Part shown: one piece after another, positions 7,727 through 15,162 of the stretch
Position numbering within the stretch: the stretch's first letter is position 1
How the letters are laid out: the number at the start of each line of letters is the position of its first letter
Assembly (NCBI GenBank): GCA_003648125.1
Contig: QMOE01000006.1
Location: forward strand, 1-17,619
Reading direction: 5' to 3'
DNA length: 17,619 bases
From: Chloroflexota bacterium
GTDB taxonomy: Bacteria > Chloroflexota > Anaerolineae > B4-G1
Translations under genes and position numbers: made by a program
The notes under the pieces: model-generated
Seen by the model: the letters and a program-made list of their open reading frames with translations, nothing else
The model's database searches: none
Told to the model about the DNA's origin: nothing

Positions 7727-8527
7727 ATGCCTGACCCTGCCACAGCGTGGTTGTGGTTGAGCGGTTCTCTACTTTTGGCCGTACTCTGGACAAATCTGGC
7801 CTGGTTCCTCCGCCAATCCCGTTCCGCAGCCATAGACAAATTTATCACCCCTTTGACCACCTGGCGCTTTGCCCCGTGGCTGCTCCAGTTCCTGCGTCTG
7901 TTGTACTATGTCGGCGTGCCCTACGGGGCGCTCCTGTGGGGCCGTGATGCGGTCATCGGGGAGTTTTTGGGACTGAGCGGGGAAAAGGTGAACGCCCTTC
8001 CCGCTGCCAACTGGCTTGACTGGGCGCGCGACGTGGGATGGGCAGCGGCGCTGGGGGTCTGCGCATGGGCACTGCTGGCGCTGGGCTGGTGGGCTTATCG
8101 TCGAGCGTTGACCGCCGCTAATGCGGATGATGTGGTTGCCGGGGCCGACGCTTCTGGATGGGTGCTATTGCGGGAGGCGGCCTACCACGAAATCCACTGG
8201 GCCTTTTACCGCAACGCGCCTATTCTCGCCCTGGGCGCGTACTGGGGAGTCTGGGCCGCGCTGGCGCTGGCGGCGCTGGAGGCCGCGCTCAATCCGGTTT
8301 GGCGCACAGGGTTAGCCGATCCGCAAAAAGCCCCCGCCCAGTTGATGCGCGGGGCGCTGGCCGCGGTCAGCGGCGTATTATTTTTGATGACCCAGAATCT
8401 GTGGCTGGCGATTGTGTTCCACTTGGGAGTGTCGTGGGGACTGGCGGTGCTGGTGCGTCGAGCATCAAACGTCAGGTTAGCAGCAGCGCCAGAACGACCA
8501 GCACCACCAACATCGCCAAAGCAATGA
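7727..8527 (+). CDS. Polytopic membrane protein of unknown function, coupled to the histidine kinase
   Basis: The protein has 266 residues with hydrophobic segments near 8-28, 50-70, 103-123, 163-186, 205-222 and 224-243, so about six membrane spans, followed by a Pro-rich tail (about 253-266). It starts 3 nt after the kinase stop codon, and GGGGGAAA within the kinase end serves as its ribosome binding site, so the two genes are almost certainly co-transcribed. A polar patch (YHEIHWAFYRN, 153-163) and a second one (FHLGVSW, 231-237) loosely recall CPBP-type intramembrane proteases, but the defining EExxxR motif is absent, so I do not assign that family. It may be a sensor partner of the kinase, which is inferred from position only. 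The last 56 nt overlap the convergent gene on the minus strand. Confidence 0.8.
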   Translation: MPDPATAWLWLSGSLLLAVLWTNLAWFLRQSRSAAIDKFITPLTTWRFAPWLLQFLRLLYYVGVPYGALLWGRDAVIGEFLGLSGEKVNALPAANWLDWARDVGWAAALGVCAWALLALGWWAYRRALTAANADDVVAGADASGWVLLREAAYHEIHWAFYRNAPILALGAYWGVWAALALAALEAALNPVWRTGLADPQKAPAQLMRGALAAVSGVLFLMTQNLWLAIVFHLGVSWGLAVLVRRASNVRLAAAPERPAPPTSPKQ

Positions 8528-8729
8528 GACCGATACGTTTGAGGTCGGTGATGACATAGCGGTACTCTTCTTGCAGGTCAGATGTCTGTGCTTTAGGTAC
8601 AGGCCGCGCCGCAGCCGCCACGGTAGGGACTGGGGACACCTGATTAGCACCCGGCTGCACCATCTGAGCTCGCGAAAGACGTACTTGTTGCCCCTTCTTT
8701 TTCCTGGCACGACGTGATTTCTTAGCCAC
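8472..8729 (-). CDS. Small single-pass membrane protein with basic N-terminus, unknown function
   Basis: The protein has 85 residues and starts at GTG, preceded by a good Shine-Dalgarno (GAGAGGAG) that overlaps the sortase stop codon. The N-terminus is very basic (KKSRRARKKK, residues 3-12), the middle (24-48) is rich in Pro/Ala/Val, then comes an amphipathic segment EEYRYVITDLKR (54-65) and a C-terminal membrane helix at about 66-84. The basic N-terminus and C-terminal helix suggest a tail-anchored protein facing the cytoplasm. It is the last gene of the murJ-methyltransferase-sortase set, 17 nt after the sortase, and its 3' end overlaps the convergent membrane-protein gene by 56 nt. I recognise no named family. 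The strong start signal and close spacing support it as a real gene. Confidence 0.72.
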   Translation of the reverse strand: MAKKSRRARKKKGQQVRLSRAQMVQPGANQVSPVPTVAAAARPVPKAQTSDLQEEYRYVITDLKRIGLIALAMLVVLVVLALLLT

Positions 8730-8746
8730 GATACTTTTTCTCCTCT

Positions 8747-9712
8747 CTACGGTTGTAACTCTGTAATGACGACGATGCGGTGTGTATCAATCCCATACGG
8801 ATAGCAAGTGATCAGCGTCAGCACCGGGCTGGAAGTGGGATACATCACACTCACATCCGTCGGCTCGATGATGCGCTTCTGGGTGACGACGTAACGATAG
8901 ACCCGGCTGGCGGTGTGCATAAATATCTCGTCACCCAAGTCCAGGTCCGGCAGGTCGCGGAACATCTCGCCAAAGATGTCGTTGTGGGCTGCGATGATGC
9001 AGTTATTACTCTCGCCGGGGTTGGCGCTGCCGACGTGATGGCCCGCCCCCTGTTTGAGAGATTCCCAGTCGTCCCCCTCCACGACCGGCCCGTCCACGCC
9101 GATGGCCGGAATCTGGATGCGGATGGCCTGCTCTGGTCCCGGTGTGGGCAAGGGCAGCGGCGTGATCGCGCTCACTAAATCGCGCAGATGAGCGGGTATC
9201 TCCTCCGGCACGGGGGCGCTGGACGAATCGGGCGGCTTGTGCCCGCCCGGCAGCACGACCACCTGGATGAGCGGGGTAGGCGTGAGAGTGGGCAATTGTT
9301 GAGCCTGGCTAGATTCTGTGTTGATCTCGCGCTGTGTCGCCTGCAAACTAATCAACACCAGGATCAAGCACACCACCAGGGCCAGTTCGACCATCAACAA
9401 ACTCTTGTCGCGCAGCCAATCCCAGCGAATCTGACGCCGTTCTCGATTGGGTTCCTCGTCCACGGTCATCTCGTCCAGCGCGTGGGCGCGGTACTGCGCC
9501 GTGGCCCCTGCATCTCCAAAGCGCCGGTGGGCCGTCGGCAAGGGAGACGGTTGAGGCTCAGTGGGCTGGGGAGCCAATGGATCGAAACTGCTCGCCTCGG
9601 CCTCTTTACCCATCTGGCGCAGACGCTCCATCCGCGTCTCCCGCTTACGGATGCGCAGTACCTCTTCCAATTCTTCTATGGATAGCTCGTCAACCGCGCG
9701 TCGGTCTTTCAT
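8747..9712 (-). CDS. Sortase (TLxTC type, class D/E-like) with long cytoplasmic N-terminal extension
   Basis: The protein has 321 residues. Sortases are membrane-anchored cysteine transpeptidases that cut LPxTG-type signals and attach the protein to a cell-wall precursor. The catalytic triad is visible: His243 in IIAAHND, Cys303 in TLITCYP and Arg312 in THRIVV, in a C-terminal domain of about 195-320 that opens with IRIQIPAIGVDGPVVEGDDW. A single membrane segment lies at about 103-123, followed by a Pro/Thr linker (140-192). The first 100 residues are cytoplasmic and unusual for a sortase: a charged helix (ELSIEELEEVLRIRKRE, 9-25) plus a Pro-rich stretch. The ATG starts 2 nt after the methyltransferase stop codon, so translation is coupled. 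Likely substrates in the window are the LPDSG and LPITG mini-proteins. TLxTC fits class D or E; the subclass is not settled by eye. Confidence 0.93.
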   Translation of the reverse strand: MKDRRAVDELSIEELEEVLRIRKRETRMERLRQMGKEAEASSFDPLAPQPTEPQPSPLPTAHRRFGDAGATAQYRAHALDEMTVDEEPNRERRQIRWDWLRDKSLLMVELALVVCLILVLISLQATQREINTESSQAQQLPTLTPTPLIQVVVLPGGHKPPDSSSAPVPEEIPAHLRDLVSAITPLPLPTPGPEQAIRIQIPAIGVDGPVVEGDDWESLKQGAGHHVGSANPGESNNCIIAAHNDIFGEMFRDLPDLDLGDEIFMHTASRVYRYVVTQKRIIEPTDVSVMYPTSSPVLTLITCYPYGIDTHRIVVITELQP

Positions 9713-9714
9713 GT

Positions 9715-10488
9715 CTAAACGTCCACCCGCGCCACCGCGAACACTTCCCGCTCAAAGAACCAGGAGAAAGGGGGCCAGTTGAACAAAATGTGCCGCGCGG
9801 CCCGAAACATCCATCCCTCCCGCCGGTTCTGTGGGGGCGTATCCAGCCACACCTGGGCGCGGAATCCCGCCCGCCGCAGCACTCGCCGGAGACTGGTCGC
9901 GCTCTGCTCGTTCACGTGCACATCAAGATTTTCCGGAACGATGGCGCGGGGATCCCGGGGATATTCTGTCCCCTGGCCCATCAATGTGCGCACCAGCCGC
10001 ACCAGCGGGTAGGCGTACCTATCGTACCAGACGTTGGGAGCGGTGTGGACGATCAGCCGTCCATCCGAGCGTAGCACCCGCCGCGCCTCCGCCAACGCCT
10101 GGTCCAGTTCCCACGGGTGCAGGTGCTCCACGATGTCGAACATCAGCACGCGGTCGAAAAAAGCGGCAGGAAAGGGTAGCCGCCTGGCATTAGCCTGATA
10201 GACGTTCCCGGCGTCCTGCGCCATACGCAACGCCACCGGCGCATAGTCTACGCCGTAAGCTCGCGCCCCCAGGCTCGCGCAGTGACGCACGATCTCGCCC
10301 CGCCCGCAGCCGATGTCCAGCACCCGCATCCCCGGCGCGACCTCGGCCACATCGAAAGCCTCGCGCAGGCGGCGAGAAAGGTGCGCCCCCTCACTGGCGA
10401 TGAATTCCACGTACCCTTCGCAAGAGCTTAGAAAATATGCCTCGTCGTACTGCTCCGGACGAACCGGTTGAATTTGCTCAATCTCCAA
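9715..10488 (-). CDS. Class I SAM-dependent methyltransferase (Methyltransf_11/25 type)
   Basis: The protein has 257 residues. The SAM-binding motif I is VLDIGCGRGE (56-65), the acidic residue ending strand 2 is Asp81 (GVDYAP), and the region FDIVEHLHPWELDQALAE (117-134) followed by RVLRSDGRLIVHTAPN is typical of this fold. The acceptor substrate cannot be read from sequence. The start is TTG at 10486-10488: an in-frame TGA lies two codons upstream, GAGG sits about 8 nt upstream, and no ATG is available nearby in frame. It lies 29 nt after murJ and 2 nt before the sortase on the same strand, so it belongs to their operon. A role in modifying a lipid, glycan or quinone is possible but is speculation. 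Confidence 0.9.
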   Translation of the reverse strand: MEIEQIQPVRPEQYDEAYFLSSCEGYVEFIASEGAHLSRRLREAFDVAEVAPGMRVLDIGCGRGEIVRHCASLGARAYGVDYAPVALRMAQDAGNVYQANARRLPFPAAFFDRVLMFDIVEHLHPWELDQALAEARRVLRSDGRLIVHTAPNVWYDRYAYPLVRLVRTLMGQGTEYPRDPRAIVPENLDVHVNEQSATSLRRVLRRAGFRAQVWLDTPPQNRREGWMFRAARHILFNWPPFSWFFEREVFAVARVDV

Positions 10489-10517
10489 TTTTCATGCCTC
10501 ACATCTGGCATTATAAT

Positions 10518-12119
10518 CTACCGCCCAACACCCGTCAAGCGGCGCAGCCCACCGGCGACGGCGGCGCGGAGCAGGTGAATCTCTTCGATTCGCAAGCCCA
10601 GAGCCAAAATCCCATAGACCACGACCCCGACGCCCCCAGCCCCGCCCACGACCAACAGTTCCCCCAGCAATCCCGGCGGCGATACCCCAATCAACCCGCG
10701 CATCGCCCCCCCGGCTGCTACGGCCATCACCAGCGAAGCGAGCGATGCCTTGAGCACGAGAGTCCACAGCCCGTGAGCGCCCAATCCGCCCAGCCGACGC
10801 CGCGTCAGCGCCAGCATAGCCAGCGCGTGAGCGGTCAGTTTGAGCGAGTTGACCAGTACCAGAAGCGGCAGGGTCAGTGCGCCCGTCCACCAGAGGGTCA
10901 GAGCCATCAGGACGTAGAGGAACGTCGTCCCCACGCCCACGAGAGCGGGCGTCAATGTATCCTTGCGAGCGTAAAAGGCAAAGATGAGTGGCTGGTCCAG
11001 GGCGGCAAAGAGCAGGCCCAAGAGATTACAGCGCAGCGCGACAGCGGTCGCCACCGTATCCGCCGGGGTAAAATCGCCGTGCTCAAAGCTGAGGGCGACG
11101 ACGGGGTGCGCCAGCACATACAGGCCGGCCGTGGCCGGGATGATCAATGCCAGCACCAGCCGCAGCCCCTGGGCCAGGACAGCCTGGAAAGGGCCTGCAT
11201 CCTCCGCCTCAGCCTGGCGGGAGAGTGTGGGCAGAATAGCGATAGAGACTGCCGTGACGACCAACCCCAGGGGAAATTGGATGATCGTCGCCGCATACTT
11301 CATCCAAGAGATAGAACCCCCGCCGATGCGGGAGGCCAGATTGTAACTCAGGAACACCGCCAGCGTATCTACGACCAGGCCAATCAAGATAGGCAAATAC
11401 AGGCGACCGATGCGGCGCAGGGCCGGGTGGTGAAAATCGAACACAAAGCGCAGACGAGCGCCCCGCAACCCCGGCAGTTGAAACGCCACCTGGAGAGCGG
11501 CCCCCACCAACAACCCGGCCGCCATACTATGGACTCCCCAGCGGCGGCCCAGCAACAACGCCACGATGACGACCCCGGCGTTGAAAATGGCGGCGGTAAA
11601 GGCCGGAAAGGTGAACCGTTTGAGCGCGTAGAGAACACCAGAGAGAATACTGGATATGCTCAGGAAAACAACAGCCGGCAACACCAATCGCAAGAGACTG
11701 GTCGCCAAAGCCTGATAGTCAGGAGACAGCCCCTCTACCAGCAGCCAGACGATCTGGGGGGCAAAAAACTCGCCCAGCAAAACCAGCGCGCACAACGCCA
11801 GCAAAGTAATACTGAGGAGCACATTTAGCAAATGCCACAATTCGGCCCGTCGCTTTGGAACGGCATAGTCGGAGAGGACAGGGATGAGGGCCGAACTGAC
11901 CATACCGCCCACCAAGAGATCGTAGAGCGTGTTGGGAACGAGAATAGCCGCGTTCAGCGCGTCCACGTGGGGACCAGCGCCAAAGAGGCCAGAATTGACC
12001 ATCTCCCGCACCAGGCCCAACACCCGACTGGTGACATTCCCCAGGGCCACGATCCCGGCCGCCTGTGCGACCTCTACTCGCCGCGATGGTGTCTCGCGCG
12101 TTTCTTCCACATCTCTCAT
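10518..12119 (-). CDS. murJ: Lipid II flippase MurJ (MviN family)
   Basis: The protein has 533 residues and belongs to the MOP superfamily. It moves lipid-linked peptidoglycan precursor from the inner to the outer face of the membrane. Support comes from the MurJ-like N-terminal region (GNVTSRVLGLVREMVNSGLF), the motif VPNTLYDLLVGGMVSSALIP, multiple hydrophobic helices along the whole length, and a family-typical length. The frame extends 20 codons further to 12179, but those codons come from a palindrome (RADCQSALL), so I start at the ATG at 12117-12119. A promoter sits so close that the transcript may begin at or just before this ATG. It is the first gene of a four-gene minus-strand set (methyltransferase, sortase and small membrane protein follow). 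Presence of murJ implies a peptidoglycan-making cell. Confidence 0.92.
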   Translation of the reverse strand: MRDVEETRETPSRRVEVAQAAGIVALGNVTSRVLGLVREMVNSGLFGAGPHVDALNAAILVPNTLYDLLVGGMVSSALIPVLSDYAVPKRRAELWHLLNVLLSITLLALCALVLLGEFFAPQIVWLLVEGLSPDYQALATSLLRLVLPAVVFLSISSILSGVLYALKRFTFPAFTAAIFNAGVVIVALLLGRRWGVHSMAAGLLVGAALQVAFQLPGLRGARLRFVFDFHHPALRRIGRLYLPILIGLVVDTLAVFLSYNLASRIGGGSISWMKYAATIIQFPLGLVVTAVSIAILPTLSRQAEAEDAGPFQAVLAQGLRLVLALIIPATAGLYVLAHPVVALSFEHGDFTPADTVATAVALRCNLLGLLFAALDQPLIFAFYARKDTLTPALVGVGTTFLYVLMALTLWWTGALTLPLLVLVNSLKLTAHALAMLALTRRRLGGLGAHGLWTLVLKASLASLVMAVAAGGAMRGLIGVSPPGLLGELLVVGGAGGVGVVVYGILALGLRIEEIHLLRAAVAGGLRRLTGVGR

Positions 12120-12127
12120 CTCGCGCC

Positions 12128-12156
12128 ATTCTACCGCAAGTAGAGCGGATTGGCAA
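12128..12156 (-). promoter_or_regulatory. Candidate murJ promoter, probably giving a leaderless mRNA
   Basis: Read on the minus strand, TTGCCA (12156-12151) and TAGAAT (12133-12128) are 17 nt apart. Only 8 nt separate the -10 box from the murJ ATG, so transcription would begin at or within about two bases of the start codon. The -35 box lies inside a 17-bp palindrome. Confidence 0.5.
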
Positions 12157-12161
12157 TCCGC
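12145..12161. repeat. 17-bp palindrome between the divergent murJ and rpsO promoters
   Basis: GCGGATTG and CAATCCGC are perfect 8-bp arms around a single G. It covers the murJ -35 box and ends 11 nt before the rpsO -35 box. It could be an operator for both promoters or a copy of a dispersed palindromic repeat. Only one copy is in the window. Confidence 0.7.
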
Positions 12162-12171
12162 CCTGACCATG

Positions 12172-12200
12172 TTGCGCATGAGGCTGAATCGTGGTAAAAT
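12172..12200 (+). promoter_or_regulatory. Promoter of rpsO (and possibly pnp)
   Basis: TTGCGC (12172-12177) and TAAAAT (12195-12200) are 17 nt apart. Transcription near 12207 gives a leader of about 57 nt to the rpsO GTG. It is divergent from the murJ promoter. Confidence 0.6.
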
Positions 12201-12263
12201 AACCCGGCAATGAGGGAGGAGAGTGTACTTCCCACGTGTGTTGTTTGTTTAAGGAGGAACACG

Positions 12264-12533
12264 GTGCCGTTAAGTAAGACAGAGAAAGAAACTATTGTTC
12301 AAGAATATGGCCGGGCGCCCGATGACACCGGCTCGCCCGAAGTACAAATCGCGATGTTGACCACCCGGATCAATCAATTGACGGAGCACTTGAAAGCCCA
12401 CAAGCACGATGAGCACTCTCGGCGCGGCCTGCTCAAAATGGTAGGCCAACGCCGGCGTCACTTGATCTATATCAGTCGCAAAGACCCCGATGGTTACAAG
12501 GAACTCTTACAGCGACTCGGGTTGCGCAGGTAG
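12264..12533 (+). CDS. rpsO: 30S ribosomal protein S15
   Basis: The protein has 89 residues, the normal length of S15. It binds 16S rRNA in the platform of the small subunit. Family motifs are clear: TGSPEVQIA (22-30), then [20 protein letters not shown] (42-61) and RRRHLIYI. The start is GTG at 12264, placed by a near-perfect ribosome binding site AAGGAGG (12251-12257) and by the length of the family. The same frame is open to an ATG at 12210, which I reject because it adds 18 residues that S15 proteins lack. It is followed by pnp, the classical rpsO-pnp order of many bacteria, after an unusually long and structured 327-nt gap. Confidence 0.98.
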   Translation: MPLSKTEKETIVQEYGRAPDDTGSPEVQIAMLTTRINQLTEHLKAHKHDEHSRRGLLKMVGQRRRHLIYISRKDPDGYKELLQRLGLRR

Positions 12534-12556
12534 TCACATACCCAGAGCAAGTCAAC

Positions 12557-12597
12557 CAAACGAGTAGATGTGGGATGATTGCCCATCTACTCGTTTG
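12557..12597 (+). terminator. 14-bp perfect hairpin downstream of rpsO
   Basis: CAAACGAGTAGATG (12557-12570) pairs perfectly with 12584-12597 around a 13-nt loop. It lies 23 nt after the rpsO stop codon. No U-run follows, though the stem itself ends in TTTG. It may end or stabilise rpsO mRNA, or serve as an RNase III-type processing site ahead of pnp. Confidence 0.55.
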
Positions 12598-12611
12598 ATG
12601 TACCTGAAGGG

Positions 12612-12688
12612 TAACTGCTCAGGTGCCCGGCACTTGCGTAAAGTGCCGGGCACCCTGAAAACTTGAACGGGCTATGCTTGAGCAGTTA
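12612..12688. mobile_element. 77-bp MITE/REP-like palindromic element, copy 1
   Basis: Terminal inverted repeats TAACTGCTCA (12612-12621) and TGAGCAGTTA (12679-12688) are perfect over 10 bp. Inside lies a strong stem of 14 bp, 12622-12635 with 12641-12654 (GGTGCCCGGCACTT type), loop gcgta. CCTGAA occurs just outside each end (12603-12608 and 12690-12695), a possible but ambiguous target-site duplication. A shorter relative lies at 15849-15890. There is no coding capacity. Confidence 0.6.
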
Positions 12689-12766
12689 TCCTGAAAGAAA
12701 CATTTTTAGTAAGGGTAGTGTCTTGTGCCTGCCCAATTTTTAGGAGACCCGGCGCAGGTCCAGGAA

Positions 12767-12795
12767 TTGGAGATTGTCCCGTAGCGACAAATAAT
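12767..12795 (+). promoter_or_regulatory. Weak candidate pnp promoter
   Basis: TTGGAG (12767-12772) and AATAAT (12790-12795) are 17 nt apart. Transcription would begin near 12802, about 60 nt upstream of the pnp GTG. The match is only fair; pnp may instead rely on readthrough from rpsO. Confidence 0.3.
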
Positions 12796-12860
12796 TGTTA
12801 CGAGCCACCCTCCAGTCCCTGACCTTCGCCTGGCCTCAACCAGACACGGAGGTGTAAAAA

Positions 12861-15038
12861 GTGAATAGTCAAAAATTTACCGCTACGTTGGGAGATGAGG
12901 TCGTCACCATCGAGACCGGAAAACTGGCCCAACAAGCAGGCGGTGCGGTCACAGTTCGCTGTGGCGATACGGTGTTACTCGTCACGGCGACAATGTCGCA
13001 CAATGCCCGCGAGGGAATTGATTTCTTTCCCCTCACTGTGGACTTTGAGGAACGGCTCTACGCGGCGGGCCGCATCCCTGGTTCTTTCTTCCGCCGCGAG
13101 GGACGACCAACCGAATCATCCATACTGATCATGCGGTTGACCGACCGCCCCATTCGGCCCCTTTTCCCCAAGGGGCTGCGCAACGACGTGCAGATCGTCA
13201 TCACCCCTCTCTCGCAAGACGAGGAGCACCAGTCCGACATCCTGTCCGTCATCGGCGCTTCGGCTGCCCTCATTATCTCGGACATTCCGTTCGACGGGCC
13301 GGTGGGAGCTGTGCGCGTGGGATACATAGACGGGCAGACCGTCATCAATCCGCCCATCTCACAGATGGGGAACAGCGCGCTCGACCTGCGGCTGGCCGGC
13401 AGCGCCGACGCCGTGTTGATGGTCGAGGCCGGAGCGAACGAGGTGAGCGAAGCGATGATGGTCGAGGCGCTCCGCCTGGGCCACGAAGCGATACAGGACA
13501 TAATTCGCGCCCAGAACGAGATGCGGGAGGCGGTGGGCAAGCCCAAGCGAGACTATACGCCCCACGTCCTGCCCGACGAGTTGCGTGCAACCGTCCGCCA
13601 GCAGGTGGGGGAGCGGCTGCCGGAGGCCATCTATGGCGCGGCGAGCAAGCAGGACCTCAATGAGCGGCTGAGAAGTCTGCGGAATGAACTGATCGAGAAC
13701 CTGGGCCAGGAATGGAATGAGAAAAACATCCGAGAAGCGTTCGACGAGGCAGAGCGCGATATCATCCGCCGGCGCACTATCGAAGAGGGCGTCCGCGCCG
13801 ATGGGCGAGACCCCTATACCATCCGTCCCCTCTCGGCCGAGGTGAGGCTGCTGCCCCGGACGCACGGCTCTGGCCTCTTTACTCGCGGCGAGACCCAGGT
13901 GCTTTCCGTCGCCACGCTGGGCACGCCCCGGGAGGAGCAGATGCTGGATGATCTCTCCCCCAATGACGCCAAACGGTACATACACCACTATAACTTTCCG
14001 CCCTACTCCACCGGCGAGGCGCGCCCGATGCGTGGCCCCAAACGCCGCGAGATCGGACACGGCGCGCTGGCCGAGCGGGCGCTGATGCCTGTGCTCCCCG
14101 ACAGCGGCGAGTTCCCATACACCATTCGCGTCGTCAGTGAGGCGGTCAGTTCCAACGGCTCGACCTCGATGGCGAGCGTGTGCGGGAGTACGCTCTCGCT
14201 CATGGACGCCGGCGTGCCCATCAAGTCCCCGGTCGCTGGTATTGCCATGGGGTTGATGACGGAGGGTGAGCGTTACCAAATCCTGACCGACATCCAGGGG
14301 TTGGAAGACCACATCGGAGATATGGATTTCAAGGTCGCCGGCACGCGCGATGGCATCACCGCCTTGCAGATGGACATCAAAATCGCTGGTCTCTCCTACG
14401 ATATTCTGTCACAGGCATTGGAACAGGCGCGGCAGGCGCGGATGCAGATTCTGGACGTGATCGAGGGGTGCATCTCTGCGCCTCAGGCAGAGCTTTCGCC
14501 TTACGCGCCCCGCATAACCATCCTGCACGTGCATCCCGACAAGTTGGGAGCCGTCATCGGGAGCGGCGGCAAGACCGTGCGTGCCATCCAGGAAGAGTGC
14601 AACGTGCGCGTGGACATCGAGGACGATGGCTCCATCTATGTCGCCTCGACCAGTGGCCCAGACGCAGAGAAAGCGCAAAAAATGATCGAATCGCTGATCG
14701 AGGACGCCGAGTTGGGTCACATCTACACCGGGCGCGTGGTACGCGTCACTGATTTTGGCGCCTTCGTCGAGATTCTGCCCGGTAAAGACGGGTTGGTACA
14801 CATCTCGCAACTGGCTGACTATCGCGTCAACACCGTCGAGGACGTAGCGCGGGTCGGTGACGAGATCATGGTCATGGTGACAGGCATTAGCGCCGAAGGC
14901 AAAATCCGCCTCTCGCGCCGGGCCGTGCTGGAAGGATGGACGCTGGAGGAAGCTCAGGCCGCCGACAGGCCAGGCGGCGGGAACAGGAGCAGCAACAGAG
15001 GGCGCAGTAAAGACCGCCGCTCTCCTCGCCGGCGCTAA
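12861..15038 (+). CDS. pnp: Polyribonucleotide nucleotidyltransferase (PNPase)
   Basis: The protein has 725 residues, full length for the family. PNPase degrades RNA 3' to 5' using phosphate and acts in mRNA turnover. Domains in order: first RNase PH domain (about 10-142, with [10 protein letters not shown] at 76-85 and [10 protein letters not shown]), an all-alpha linker (about 145-300), second RNase PH domain (about 315-520, with [12 protein letters not shown] at 431-442 and the catalytic region [20 protein letters not shown] at 486-505), a KH domain (about 552-610, GxxG as IGSGGK), and an S1 domain (about 618-690, [20 protein letters not shown]). A basic Arg/Ser tail (700-725) ends it. The start is GTG with GGAGGTG 6 nt upstream. 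Catalytic Asp residues are intact. It follows rpsO and precedes lepB on the same strand. Confidence 0.98.
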   Translation: MNSQKFTATLGDEVVTIETGKLAQQAGGAVTVRCGDTVLLVTATMSHNAREGIDFFPLTVDFEERLYAAGRIPGSFFRREGRPTESSILIMRLTDRPIRPLFPKGLRNDVQIVITPLSQDEEHQSDILSVIGASAALIISDIPFDGPVGAVRVGYIDGQTVINPPISQMGNSALDLRLAGSADAVLMVEAGANEVSEAMMVEALRLGHEAIQDIIRAQNEMREAVGKPKRDYTPHVLPDELRATVRQQVGERLPEAIYGAASKQDLNERLRSLRNELIENLGQEWNEKNIREAFDEAERDIIRRRTIEEGVRADGRDPYTIRPLSAEVRLLPRTHGSGLFTRGETQVLSVATLGTPREEQMLDDLSPNDAKRYIHHYNFPPYSTGEARPMRGPKRREIGHGALAERALMPVLPDSGEFPYTIRVVSEAVSSNGSTSMASVCGSTLSLMDAGVPIKSPVAGIAMGLMTEGERYQILTDIQGLEDHIGDMDFKVAGTRDGITALQMDIKIAGLSYDILSQALEQARQARMQILDVIEGCISAPQAELSPYAPRITILHVHPDKLGAVIGSGGKTVRAIQEECNVRVDIEDDGSIYVASTSGPDAEKAQKMIESLIEDAELGHIYTGRVVRVTDFGAFVEILPGKDGLVHISQLADYRVNTVEDVARVGDEIMVMVTGISAEGKIRLSRRAVLEGWTLEEAQAADRPGGGNRSSNRGRSKDRRSPRRR

Positions 15039-15065
15039 ACCACACCAGCAATTCTCAATTTGAGG

Positions 15066-15162
15066 TGTCATTGCGAGCACCGGACGTTTTTACCGAGGCG
15101 AAGCAATCTCCCCCATCCGCTTGGAGATTGCTTCGTCGCAAAAAATGCTCCTCGCAATGACA
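15066..15162. mobile_element. 97-bp nested palindromic repeat between pnp and lepB
   Basis: The outer arms are TGTCATTGCGAG (15066-15077) and CTCGCAATGACA (15151-15162), perfect over 12 bp. The inner arms are CGAAGCAATCTCC (15099-15111) and GGAGATTGCTTCG (15123-15135), perfect over 13 bp. This layout and wording resemble a palindromic repeat that I recall as widely dispersed in many bacterial genomes; that is from memory, not a search. A further 8-bp pair, CAGCAATT (15046-15053) with AATTGCTG (15170-15177), encloses it. No gene is inside. Confidence 0.75.

Larger units (their letters stand above)
12534..12860 (+). other. Long structured rpsO-pnp intergenic region
   Basis: These 327 nt contain no credible gene. 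They hold, in order, a 14-bp hairpin (12557-12597), a MITE-like palindromic element (12612-12688), a weak candidate promoter (12767-12795), and the pnp ribosome binding site (GGAGGTG, 12848-12854). The rest shows no structure I can name. Confidence 0.85.

Noticed and set aside
7727..8527. CPBP-family intramembrane protease
   Set aside because: Only loose similarity around HEIHWAFYRN and FHLGVSW; the EExxxR motif is not present.
10437..11828. 463-codon open frame on the plus strand
   Set aside because: It lies opposite murJ, is extremely rich in Gln/Arg/Pro, has no ribosome binding site or recognisable motif, and mirrors the codon bias of murJ.
12120..12179. Twenty-codon N-terminal extension of MurJ
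   Set aside because: The extension is translated from the 17-bp palindrome and the promoter region; family similarity starts later and the ATG at 12119 fits the promoter.
12210..12263. Upstream ATG start for ribosomal protein S15
   Set aside because: The GTG at 12264 has a near-perfect ribosome binding site and gives the standard 89-residue length.
13359..14312. 317-codon minus-strand open frame inside pnp
   Set aside because: It is antisense to a full-length, motif-complete PNPase and has no supporting motif.
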